Part shown: piece by piece, positions 24,314 through 34,741 of the stretch | How positions within the stretch are numbered: the first letter of the stretch is position 1 | Layout of the letters: each line of letters opens with the position of its first letter | Notes under the pieces: generated by a model | What the model saw: the letters and a program-made list of their open reading frames with translations, nothing else | Databases searched by the model: none | Told to the model about the DNA's origin: nothing | Position numbers and translations under genes: made by a program | NCBI GenBank assembly: GCA_033439685.1 | Contig: JAUEDM010000003.1 | Location: 2,138,001-2,202,000 of the forward strand | Direction: 5' to 3' | From: Apodospora peruviana | Taxonomy: Eukaryota > Ascomycota > Sordariomycetes > Sordariales > Lasiosphaeriaceae | DNA: 64,000 nucleotides

Positions 24314-24398
24314 AACCGTACCGTAACCGAACCGAACCATGCCGTGCCTACCCAGTAACCGAACCAAACCGAACCGAACCATGTTTTCAAACCGAACA
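24314..24398 (+). repeat. Degenerate ACCGA/ACCAA short repeat
   Basis: Irregular ACCGA units recur here, including two longer copies of GTAACCGAACC..GAACCATG separated by about 20 bp. The tract lies about 110 bp downstream of the rhodopsin-family stop, so it may be in that gene's 3' UTR. Confidence 0.65.
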
Positions 24399-24503
24399 CC
24401 GAGGCCATGAGCAATAATAATCCGGGTTGAATAACAAAGGAGAGATAATCAAAGGAGACGTGAAGGAGAAAAAAGAAGCCGACCAAGAGATGATGTGGTG
24501 ATA

Positions 24504-26134
24504 TTAAAATGGTCGCCCACCTTCCTCCCTCCATGTCCTCGACGTCGGTGTCGTGCCCTTGGGCGTAACCACGCCAAAACGCCGCTCGCCGTACCTGGAT
24601 ATCCGCTCGTCGCTATAGTCGCGATCGACGCGGTTGTCGTACTCCGGGTCGGGGTAGACACTTTTGCTGTAGTAGCGCTCGGGGTACCGCCTGTCCATCC
24701 CCGACCCGCTGGTTCCGGGACGGCTCCCAGATGACGTTATGGGCCTTGGCCCGTTAAAGTTCGTGCGGGTGGTGCCCATGGGTGACCGTACTCCTGTACC
24801 GAGGACGATCTCCTTGGCCAGGCCATCAATCTCGCGCTGTATGTCGCTGACGCGCATGATGCCGTTGTTGGTCATGGTCTCCTCCTCGCTTGTCCGGGGA
24901 GACTGGCTGCGCAGCTCGGAGAGGTCCGTCCTCACGCGAATGATGGGTTTGACCTTGCCGCCACGTCCACTGCGGGTTATGCTCCGCGCACTGCGGGTGC
25001 TGCCTCTCCTCCCGCCGCGGCTTCCGCCTCTACCAAACTTGACGCCTCCGCTTCCCTTGGGTCCCAAGGCGGGCAGATCGTTGTCCCAGTCGACGGGTTT
25101 CTGTCCCATTTCTGGGTCTCCGACACGACTCTGTCCGACTAGTGTACGTGAGAACCAGCCGCCTCGCTCGCGCGAGCGAAAGATAGGGCGCAGGGCCGGA
25201 GCAGAAGCCGTGATCAGGGCGAGGTTCGTCTCGATCGCCGATGTTACGAACCCAATGTTAGTGGTGTCTGAGGTAATAATAACGCCAAATAGTCCTTGGA
25301 CGAGGAGCACGAGGCGGACGATGGAGGTAATAGTCACCCTAATAGTCCAGTTGTGTTAGCCAATGATAGAATACTCATGGAAAGCTGCCTCGGCACTTAC
25401 AAGAAGCCCAACAAGAAGACGAATAGGAGTGCAATCTTGGTGCGCTTGGGAATCTTAAGGTCCACGAAGATCCAGACCGGTAGGCCAAGAACGAGCAGGT
25501 CGGTGACAATATTGATTACGGCCGTGCAGGTGTAAAGAATACGGCGGTCGACGCAGCGGCCGCCCCTGATGCTTAGATCCCAGTTGAAAGCAATAGGCAA
25601 GCACTGTAAAGTGATGGCAAGAAACACGCCGACCATCTGTACAATATTGGCGACATTGAGCCATATGATAAAGCGGCGGACTCCATCCTTCTGTCCAAAT
25701 AAACGTGACAAGAAAATCAACACAGAAGACTTGACGAGCGCCAAGATCGGATTGTAAAGGATCTGAACGGCGTAGGCCCAGATCAGACCCTGGGTAGGGT
25801 CGTGAGATGGGATTTGGTCGCTAGGAATTCCAATAAAATTTGTCTTGATAACTGTCGATTGTTAGCGGAACGTTCTCGGTATAGTTGTTCTTTTTGACAA
25901 AGTCCATAACGTACAGAAGAAGCTTATGACCGTCTCAGCGACAGACATGAGCATGGCGATGCAAACGAGCCAATCATCCCATCCAAACTGGTTCGTAGCG
26001 AACCTGCCAGCGGCGCGGGTGGTGACGACGGCGAGTGCCAGAGCCGGGAAGAAGAAGTTGACAAAGAGCGCAAATATCTGTAGCCCGGACGTGGCCGGGC
26101 TAGAGGGAAGGGCGAGTATCAAGGAGGCGTCCAT
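24504..26134 (-). CDS. Fungal rhodopsin-fold (PTH11-like/SAT-like) integral membrane protein
   Basis: Exons are 26134-25915, 25851-25401 and 25338-24504, phase-consistent, giving 501 aa. Seven hydrophobic helices can be read: two in exon 1 (FFFPALALAVVTTRAAGRF; the WDDWL-led helix), three in exon 2, one formed across the exon 2/3 junction (LLFVFLLGFL then VTITSIVRLVLLVQG), and a last one ending NLALITASAPALRPIF. The hallmarks FGWDDW, DRRILYTCTAVINIVTDLLV and LPVWIFVDLKIPKR match the fungal rhodopsin domain family found in PTH11-like receptor candidates. The cytosolic tail of about 190 residues is Gly/Arg/Ser-rich and has PRTSEEETMTNNGIM, also common in the family. Ligand unknown. ATG 26134 was chosen because it places the first helix about 20 residues in; the frame stays open upstream. 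Confidence 0.85.
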
Positions 26135-28865
26135 GACGCAGCACGGTGGCGGCGTTATCTCATTCCAGGTGTTCGTAGGTATGGTGTTGAAACGAACTCC
26201 ATCAAGAGTCTTGTAATAGTAGCACGACAAGCAAAGAGCAACAGAGTAACCGACAAAATAGAGACGGGAAAGAGCATCCAAGAAGGGACGGGAATATGCC
26301 ACAAGATATAGGAGAGATGAACGGCATCGTTTTCGAGAGACGGGATGCCAGTGACGAAGAGGACATATGATCTCCTGTTCCCGGCCAACACCGTGCCGTC
26401 TCTACGTCTTCTGTGCAGGTGAAGTGTTGGATGATGGCAAAAGAAGAGTCGAGAAGTATACAGTCTAATGTGATCTACGAGTCGTCTCGTCTCGTCTCGT
26501 CTCGTCTCACCTCTTAGCCAGACTCACACATGCAGAAGAGAGCCGGCCGGATAAATCTGCCTCGTGTATCAAGATGGCTCTGCAGCAGATCTGGCCGACA
26601 GCTGACGAAGATGGCGGTGCCGGATCTTGCTTGGGCCCGGCATTGTAAAGAAACAACATGCCCTGGGCGTTTGTTTCGATGCTGAAGGCAATACTGGTAG
26701 TATACTGTGATATCGTACAGTGCGGCCACTTGAACCGCGTGGAGATAGGCGAGAGATAGTAGACCGCAGGGACCGCAGGGGCCACCTCGCCACGAGCCGT
26801 ATTTCAGTTATCCGGAGGCCTTTTAGTATTACTATGGCACCCACTCGGATGCAGTCACAGACTGGGGCGGCAGTAGACAGACCCCTAGAATAAGAGTCTC
26901 GCCGGTGGCCGAGGTGAAGGGTAAGCAGCCCTTGGCCGGCAAACGAACGGATCGGATAAAACAGAGCGCTCGAGCTGCTGAGGACTTGATCAGTCTTAGT
27001 CTTTTGTGGTCATGGTCATCCCAACAAAACCAGACAGTCCAGATCGGCGGACCGGTGTTCGCCGTACCGTACGATGGGATAGTTGTGACAAGTAGAAGAT
27101 GGCCTGCGCTGGTGGAGGACATCAAACATGACGTTACTACTAAATGCTGTCAGTAAGGACGTAACTTGAGCCCCACTGAGGCCGGTATCCGAATGCAACA
27201 GGGCACCTGAAAGCAAAGGCAACGAAAGAGACAGGGGGCAGCAAAGGTCTAGGACAAGGGTCCAGCGCCGCCAGGTGGCAGCACGATTTGCAGAAAGTCT
27301 GGGGAAGTGGTATGTAAACTGTTTGCCGCATGCCCGCCGCTGTCCACGAGGTTGACTGATGATGAAGTAAGTTGATGGTAGCGAAATGGCAGGGGCTACA
27401 GTCTGTACTGCTGTCTGAAACTGGCAACGAGATGCGGCTCGATGGAGTTGGACGAGAGGCGGGATGGCAGAGGTCTGTGGTTGGCTCGTTTGGTCGGGCG
27501 CCCACTCTTCGACGTCAAAAGGTGCGTTCTGCTTGGATGATCCCCAGCTTCTATATCTGCCTATAAGGTTATCAAAAACTCAAACAAGCACACCCACACT
27601 CCATGCCGAACCCCAGACTCTCGCTCACCCTTCCCAAGCAATCGAGGTGAAGGGAAGGCCCCGGATGGAGGCCACAACGACTATAAAGGGACCATTTTCG
27701 CACAGACCGCCAGGCATTGAGATCTCCCGTGCGGGGCACAAGATCGGCTTGTCTGTCGGCGCTGCTCTTGCGAACAGAACCAAGCAAGCATCATCCATTG
27801 TCTGCGAAATGGGATGAAAGCGCTTGATGAGCTGGCGGTCATCCGGTCGCCACGTTGTATGCGATGGCATGCGATGACAGGCTGGCAGGGCCGGCAGGTC
27901 GGGAGATCGAAGTGGAACAGACTTCTGTACAGGGACAGGCCTTTCTGTGCAAGACTGCAGGTTCACGACAGTGCAGGGCAGGAGTTGTGAGGATCTGCAT
28001 ACAGGAACCTTGGCCTTGTGGAGCAAAGTTGTGGACGCCACGGACGGGAGTTACCTACGGATAGTACAACCAACTTTAACTAAGTACTTAAACGACAGCA
28101 GGAGAGACCGAGAGACCGGGACTGATGAGAGCCCGGGGGGGAGAGAGAGGGAGACTGAGAGAAAGAGCAGTTGAGTGGTACAGACCGGGATCGGAATGGT
28201 CTCGTTCTCTCAATGGGAAGACCCTTCCTTCCCCAGCATATCGCTGTACGTCCGTCCTGTTGGTTAGTACCAAGGTATCAACTGCTCTGTCTCTCCGAGT
28301 CCAGAGCCGTGGACAGGATGCCACTTTTCAGCCACGGCAAGCCCCAGACCAGACGAGCGCTGGGTGTGCCACTGCAGTGTTCCGTCGCTGCGTGTCAACA
28401 ATTTAGCCAGCTCCATGCTTTCGATGGTAATGGTACGGCTCAACACCAGAGACGTATTTGATGCGACAGCAAGGATAGCACGTCTAGAAAATTCGATTGC
28501 GCTGTCCTCGTTCGTCCTAACATTCTCGGTTCGTCTTTAATTGTCGAACCTGGCCATCAGGCCCATCATTCTACCTAGCATACTACCCTACCACTCTAAG
28601 GGCGAAGCATGACATGCGAGTATAATAGATCCAATCCCACGACGCCAGTTGATCTTCGGAATGTGGCTTCTCCGGGGCAGTCGAGCGCTCGGCTTGTCTC
28701 GATCTCCTTCACGGCAGCATTGGCGATGTTGAGATTCCAGATTACAGGAGGCAGTTTGGTCGAGTCTACCCGGGAGACTTGGTCTTGGCCGGCATTCACC
28801 TTTCGTGAGACCTGGGAATCCCTCGCTGCCTATGACCAAACTGCTGTACCATTGTCATTTCTGTT
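26135..28865. other. 2.7-kb gene-free spacer
   Basis: This includes the upstream region of the rhodopsin-family gene and downstream sequence of the NmrA-like gene. No coherent coding frame or RNA gene was found. It holds a GTCTC microsatellite (separate entry). Confidence 0.5.
26484..26508 (+). repeat. (GTCTC)5 microsatellite
   Basis: Five perfect GTCTC units about 350 bp upstream of the rhodopsin-family ATG, probably in its promoter or leader. Confidence 0.9.
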
Positions 28866-29812
28866 CTATGTCTGGCTGCCTATGCTCTCCTTGTTCGCCC
28901 TGACAAAGTCCCCAACGTTCGCCAGAGGTATACCCCGTTGGCGGTTCAAGGTCTTGTCCATGTCCCATGCCACCCCAATACCTGCCCCAAACACAACCCG
29001 ATACCGCGCAAACAGGTCGTCAGGATTATCCTCCAATATTTTCTTCAGACTGGCTACGTCCCAAACTTCTCGCTTGAAAGGCACCTGGTACGTCGCCTCG
29101 ACCAAGTCTGCTAACCTCCTATACGAGATGGTTTCCCCTCCAATATAGACAACCTGGTTCATGATGTCCCCAGGTACGTATACCACCTCAGCAACCATGG
29201 TGCCAATAGCTTCGAGTGTCGAAACAGTGACGCTCGTGTCCCAGGTCCCCAATGCCCGGACGACATGTTCCTTAAAGTCGACTATGCCGAAGCCAGGCAG
29301 GAAGAGATAGCTGACAAAAAGCCCAGTCGACACAATCGTCCAGCCCGTCTTATCCTGACCACGAAGTAGTTTCCGCACCTCTAGCATCTCGTCGAACAAG
29401 CCCTGTGAGTTTCCTTCCCCGATGGCGTCGTAGTCTACGCCAAACTGGAAAGGAAAGAAGCGTGAGATGCCCACCTCTATCGCGGCCCTTGTGGTTCGAA
29501 CGCCCGTTCCTGCTGGAAAGCCATACCCGGCACACTGTAGGACGACGTCGTACTCCCCGAATATGGCGGCGAGTTCTGCGACTGAGCCTTTACAAAGTCG
29601 CCGGCTTCGAGGCCTACGCGAAGCGATCTGATGCGGTCGACATTTTTCTTCTTGTCCGCATCTTGCGATTCGATACTGCTCTGGCGAAGAAGGACTGATA
29701 TCTTGCCCGACTGGCGCTTGGGGTGCTTCACGAGTGCATCCAGCACTGCTGTGCCAAGTTCGCCTGCCCCAATGACGAGAACGGAAGGACTCGGTGACGC
29801 GGAGTCCGACAT
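28866..29812 (-). pseudogene. NmrA-like/isoflavone-reductase-type NAD(P)-binding protein with a one-base frameshift
   Basis: From ATG 29812 the frame encodes a Rossmann start (VLVIGAGELGTAVLDAL, with GxGxxG) and continues to about GLEAGDFVKA. The remaining family sequence then appears in another frame: AELAAIFGEYDVVLQCAGYG, then FFPFQFGVDYDAIG, ETISYRRLADLVE and the end at 28866. The whole locus is 947 nt; one extra base near 29586-29590 would make 316 uninterrupted codons. The 12 nt between the two frames are far too short for an intron. The family has oxidoreductases of secondary metabolism and NADP-sensing regulators of the NmrA type; the FPxQFGVD motif is typical. The frameshift is either a real lesion or an assembly error in AAGGC, where family logic expects one more G. 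Otherwise there is no decay, so it is a very recent loss or an error. Confidence 0.7.
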
Positions 29813-30994
29813 CTCAAGGAAAATCAAAAATAAGTCGGATCTGTCTTGATTGAATATGTGATGTGGGTCTACTGTGGTGACTGGCGATTATAAGCTGGCA
29901 CCTGGAAAACAACTATAATTCTGTGAGGAGTGCTCGATCACTAGGTTAAATAGTTTTCTACCTATCTTTATCGAGACAATTACTGAGTTTGCCAATCGAC
30001 CACTGGCATATGTGACAATCAAGCACCAAACAGGTGAGATAGCCAATGCAGCGGGATTACCAATAGACTGACTGATAAATCTGCTACTTGCCAATCGCAC
30101 CTTTCGGATCTAATAAGCCATGTTTATCGCGAGGTCGATCTCGCGAGGAGCGCAACGTTATGGCCAGGATTCACACGACTGCGAGATCCTTTAAAGTCCG
30201 TATGCTGATTACGTAGTTCTCTGCATCATGTCGTCTTTATCTCCTGCCAATGATTGACGGTGACTTATATCGCGGCCAGTCTGACGCTGCGGCTCAAGTC
30301 CTGGGCTGCTTCGACGCGGCCTAACACACCTGGCCTTGAACGGCGCGGCCGTGGCCGTCGAGGTGCGCATCGAAGTAAGGTGTTTTTGCGGGGTAGATTT
30401 GCAGGTGACAGCTGCCAGGTCGAGGTTCGATGGGGGTTCTCCTGAAACTGCCACAAGAAAGCACAGGTAAATTCAGGCTTACCGAAACGTCCCGCCGGCA
30501 CGTTGCCGTGGCGACGGAGACCAAGTCGCGAACAGGGCTCCATCCCGCGTGTGTAACAAGGGACAGCTGCCCGAAAAATGCCCACGATCATCCCTCCTCC
30601 CCTCACGTCAATCAACCGATCTCTTTTCCACCGCACCCACCACAACAATTTTGGCAAACTCGTCGCATCGCATTTGCACCAACATACCACTCTTTAGAGC
30701 CATATATTTCTTTGCGCTTTTCCGCATGAGATGCATTGCTTGAACCGCGCGAATCGCCTATGGCTGTGCTGATAGACGGTCTGTGTAAACAACGGTCTTC
30801 AGCTGCAAAGGTTCTAGCTGCAGAGCTTCCAGCTGCACGTCATCTCTCTCGATGATACACCCCACCAGTATCGATACGCTGCCTTCCTAAATTTCGACCG
30901 ACCACATCGCATCAGAGAATACTGATCTAGTATCGGATTACAGCTATCTATATTCCCCTTGCTGTTGCGTCGCGCGCGCGAGCTTGCCGTCGAG
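29813..30994. promoter_or_regulatory. Divergent promoter between the NmrA-like gene and ase1
   Basis: 1.2 kb between divergent starts with no gene visible. It contains three AGCTGCA heptamers close to ase1 (separate entry). Confidence 0.45.
30801..30837 (+). repeat. Three AGCTGCA heptamers at 15-bp spacing upstream of ase1
   Basis: AGCTGCA occurs at 30801, 30816 and 30831, each exactly 15 bp apart, with partly similar spacers. The array sits about 160 bp upstream of the ase1 ATG and may be a short tandem repeat or a set of factor sites. Confidence 0.6.
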
Positions 30995-33417
30995 ATGGAT
31001 ACGAGCTACCTCTCGCAGCAGGTGAACACCATCATTGGCCAGCTGCACGGCCTGTTTGATGAGATAGGAGTCTCTAACCATGAGCGTGAGACACGGGAAT
31101 CAGAGGTATGTACTCATTAGTACGAGGGAATCCGTTCAGGCGCGCTCTTGCTCACTATAGTCGTATGCTAGCTCTTCGTGGCTCTCTCCGAGGCACTACA
31201 CAACCAAGTCCGCATCGTCGCAGCCGAGAAGAAAGACATGATTGACGAAGCGCAAAAGATTATCACCACAATTAGACAGATGGAGTCATCCCTTGACGAT
31301 ACAAAAGCCCGCCGCGACCACCGATCTAACTCTGGCGACGACGACGAGCTTCAGATTACCTATCCTCTCACAAGATGCCTCCAAGTTCTTAAGGAAAAGC
31401 ACATACAAATTAGCAGACTGCACAGAGAAAGGTTTGAGCAAGTCAAGAGTATGTCTTCCTCGTTCACGGAACCGGTGCTTCTGAAACCCAAAGCTAACGC
31501 ATCGCAGAATTGGTCCAAGCACTTGAATCATACTCTCTCCATCTCGAGCCCACCTTCGTCAGACTGGCTTTGCCTCCCACCGGGCCGAATCAATCCATCC
31601 CGACGACATTCGATTTGTCACCATCCTATGTCGACAAGCTAGACGAGGAGTTCACCAGAGTATATGAAGAGTACACACATCGGGTAGCAACCGTAAAGTC
31701 CCTGTCGGAGAATATCATCCAGCTTTGGGCAGAGCTGGGAACACCACAGGCGCAGACAGACGGTGCCATCGTCAAATACTACCGCGACTCGCCCGAGCAG
31801 CTGGGATTGCACGAGGAAGATCTTGCGCGGCTACGAGCCAAGAGGGACAAGCTGTCGGATGAGAAGAAGAACCGAGAGAGACGTCTAAAGGAGTTAAGAG
31901 CAGCGGTCGAAGCTCTCTGGGAGAAGCTTGGCGTTGGCGAGAAGGAGCGTAAGGCGTTCCTCAACAGCAACCGCGGTTGTGGTATCCGGCAGATCAATGA
32001 GTTCGAGGACCAACTGGCACAACTCAACGAGCTCAAACGGCAGAATCTGCACCTCTTCGTTGAAGATGCGCGCTTTAAACTCCAGGAATTGTGGGATTCA
32101 TTGTACTTATCGGAAGATGAGATGCTTGAGTTTACCCCGGCATTCTCGGATGTTTACAGCGACGCTCTTCTCGAGGCACATGAGCGAGAGATCGCTCGCC
32201 TCGAAGCGCTGAAGGAACAGCGTGCCCCAACTTTGGCTCTTCTTGACAGACACAAAACTCTGGTCCATGATCGGGATGAACTGGCTTCCTCAAGTCAGGA
32301 TGCGTCACGATTGATGATGAGGGGTCAAAAGGGCGAGAAGCGTGACCCAGGAAAGCTCTTACGAGAGGAGAAGATGAGAAAACGGATTGCCAAAGAGCTT
32401 CCCAAGATTACGGCTGAGCTGCGCAAAATGCTGGAAAAATGGGAGGATGAATATGGCCGACCGTTCTTGGTGCATGGAGAGCGCTATCTTGATATTATCG
32501 AGATGGATGAGGCAAAAACAGCACCGGGACCTAGATCAAAAACACCAGGTCCAGGGCCATCGTCGACGAGGAATACCAAGGCAGAGGCTCTGAACAGAGC
32601 CAACAGCGTGGGCAACTTGAGATCTGGAGCGAGGGCCGGTGCGAAGACACCGACTGCCGCCGGTGCAGGAACTGCCAGCGCAATGAAGCCGCCCCGGTCA
32701 AAAGCCCAGACCGGAACAAGCACAAAAGGCAGCCCGTCCCGGATCCCGGCTCGCGTACCACTTTCAAATCTCAAGCACGGCAATAACTCACCGGAACGGA
32801 CCCGACCGGAATCACGGGCTGAAACCTCTAACCTACGGCACGGTGCCCCTATTATGAGGGCACCGCCTCCCAAGATGCGGGATCTCATGCCTCCGCCAGA
32901 ACTAGAAACACCCGCAAATCCGTATCGATCGGCTGGGCTTAGCGGTACAAGCATCGTGCGGAATGTTGAACTCGAGGACGTATACGACGACCGGCACCTC
33001 TCGCACGAACACAGCAGGCCTGCATCTCGAGATTATCAGCAGCACCAATCAATGGTACGGCAGAACGAGAGACTAGCGCAAGCATCCTACACACAAGCCC
33101 CGCCGCCGGCTCGGCAAATATCAAATACGTCTACGATGGTGTCAGGGTCGGAGAACTGGGAGACGTACGACGATAACTCGGAGCCCGAAATGGACGCCTC
33201 CGATGCGTATTATGCCAAGGTGAGGGCCGCACGTGCTGCCGGCAAGCGGTCAACACCGGAAGCCGGGTATGGCAGGCCGCCAACAGGCGGTCAGCCGAAG
33301 CGGCAGAGGGGGATCCTCCCACCGGCGCATCATGCGGGTCATGCTGTGGCCATGGTGGATGGCGAGGGGAACAGAATTGTGTCGGGGAGCGAGTGGACGG
33401 ATGAGGATGCGTTTTAA
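30995..33417 (+). CDS. ase1: Ase1/PRC1/MAP65 microtubule cross-linker
   Basis: Exons are 30995-31105, 31172-31448 and 31508-33417, phase-consistent, giving 765 aa. The first 500 residues are almost all helical and charged, with family features: N-terminal dimerising helices (QQVNTIIGQLHGLFDEIGV), the central LSENIIQLWAELGTP stretch and the spectrin-like microtubule-binding part ending in KWEDEYGRPFLVHGERYLDII. The C-terminal 250 residues are disordered, with many SP/TP sites (SKTPGPGP, GAKTPTAAG) and basic clusters; this fits CDK control and extra microtubule affinity, known for the family but inferred here. Ase1 bundles antiparallel microtubules at the spindle midzone during anaphase. The start is the first ATG and the third residue onward matches the family. 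Confidence 0.93.
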
Positions 33418-34741
33418 ACTCGTTCCCTGTTGCCGGTCGGCTGTTCTTTCCTTGGTCATGTCAAACTCATGGAACTACGCGCGACGCATGTTTGTCTTGC
33501 TATTTCTGCAATGAATGAATGAACGTCGTCTCTGCTGGTTGGTTACCTCTGGAAGGGTCGATACACATGCTTTTGTGCTGTCGGTGTAGGATTCACCGTG
33601 TCGTGGTGTTGTGGAGTCTGGCTAGGCGGTCTGGGGTGGTGGTCTATTTTCATTCCAGCTCTTTGTCTTTGTTCAAGGGGTGTTTTTATTTTTCTTCTTC
33701 TATTTGGTCTTCCAGGGTCTTGCCGCGAGGCATTCCAAAATACTTACTTTATATAAATCACCCTTCTTCATTATCTGTACGTATTGAGCCTTTCTACTTT
33801 TCATTCTGGCGTTTGTTCTTTTCTTTTATTATGGCAGGAGTGGGAGGAGCAATTCGGGAAGAGAACAGTTTTCTACTGGCTTGGTTCCTGGGGGACCTGA
33901 GCAAAAAAGGATGGACGGATGGGATACGTCGAATAGAAGCCTGATTTTTGAGAGCAAGAAAGGACTGAAAGCGAATAAACAACGTGTATTGCGTGTTGTG
34001 TTTATGTGTAGCGCCCGTTACGGTTGGTCGGTCTGCGAACCAAGGCGTTTCAATGAGTGAGGTTACTCTGTTGTTGGGTGCATGAGTTTGGTCAAGTACT
34101 CCGTATTATAGAGACTATTTCGGAAACGTGAAGGTGGTTCATCATTTAAAACGTTGTCTTGGAGCTCGGAGCATTTACGTGGATGAGATCAAGTGTTTCT
34201 GTCATCGGAGAGACAAGTTGCCCTGTAATCATTGTATTCCGGTAACCATCACGGTACCCAAGCTGGGCGTACCTTAACAATAGGCCCCCACTCCGTCGTG
34301 TATTCCACCGAACAGACACCCCTGGCTGGGGCACCGTTACCAATTGGTACCCCGGTTTGCAGAGGCCAGGTGCCTGAACCTTCACTGTTGCACTGTTGCT
34401 GGTGGGTGGGGACCCTCCATCCCGTCCGGTCCCGTTACGTCGCTTCGCATGAATGGACCCTGTGGCCCTGGCACGTTGTTATTCGCAAGCTGTTCGAAGT
34501 ATTTACCTTCTCATCCGATGTCGAAGCTGTCAGCCTCGCGTCACGATACTTTAAAGTCAGCTTGTTGTTTGCTGGTCAACTACGCAGTCGACCACTCAAG
34601 ATACCATTGACCGTTTTTGTCTCGTCTAGATCATCGCATATGATGTTTCTACTCACAGGCGCATGACTTTGGGACCGTCATTCGATGTACGGCTCGTCTC
34701 CTCGCACCCTACATCCACCTTCATGAGCCGCGAAATCGGCC
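33418..34741. other. 1.3-kb spacer between ase1 and irs4
   Basis: Contains the ase1 3' UTR and irs4 promoter. No conserved coding sequence is visible. Confidence 0.55.

Larger units (their letters stand above)
20272..24503. other. 4.2-kb gene-free region
   Basis: Neither strand shows a coherent multi-exon frame with recognisable protein sequence. The region contains a perfect hairpin with a tRNA A-box-like sequence beside it, and an ACCGA-rich repeat (separate entries). It could hold untranslated or non-coding transcripts, or old decayed DNA; I cannot tell which. Confidence 0.5.

Noticed and set aside
20272..24503. A possible RIP-degraded transposon in the gene-free region
   Set aside because: I found no terminal repeats, no transposase or reverse-transcriptase motifs and no clear AT shift. 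Absence of genes alone is not evidence.
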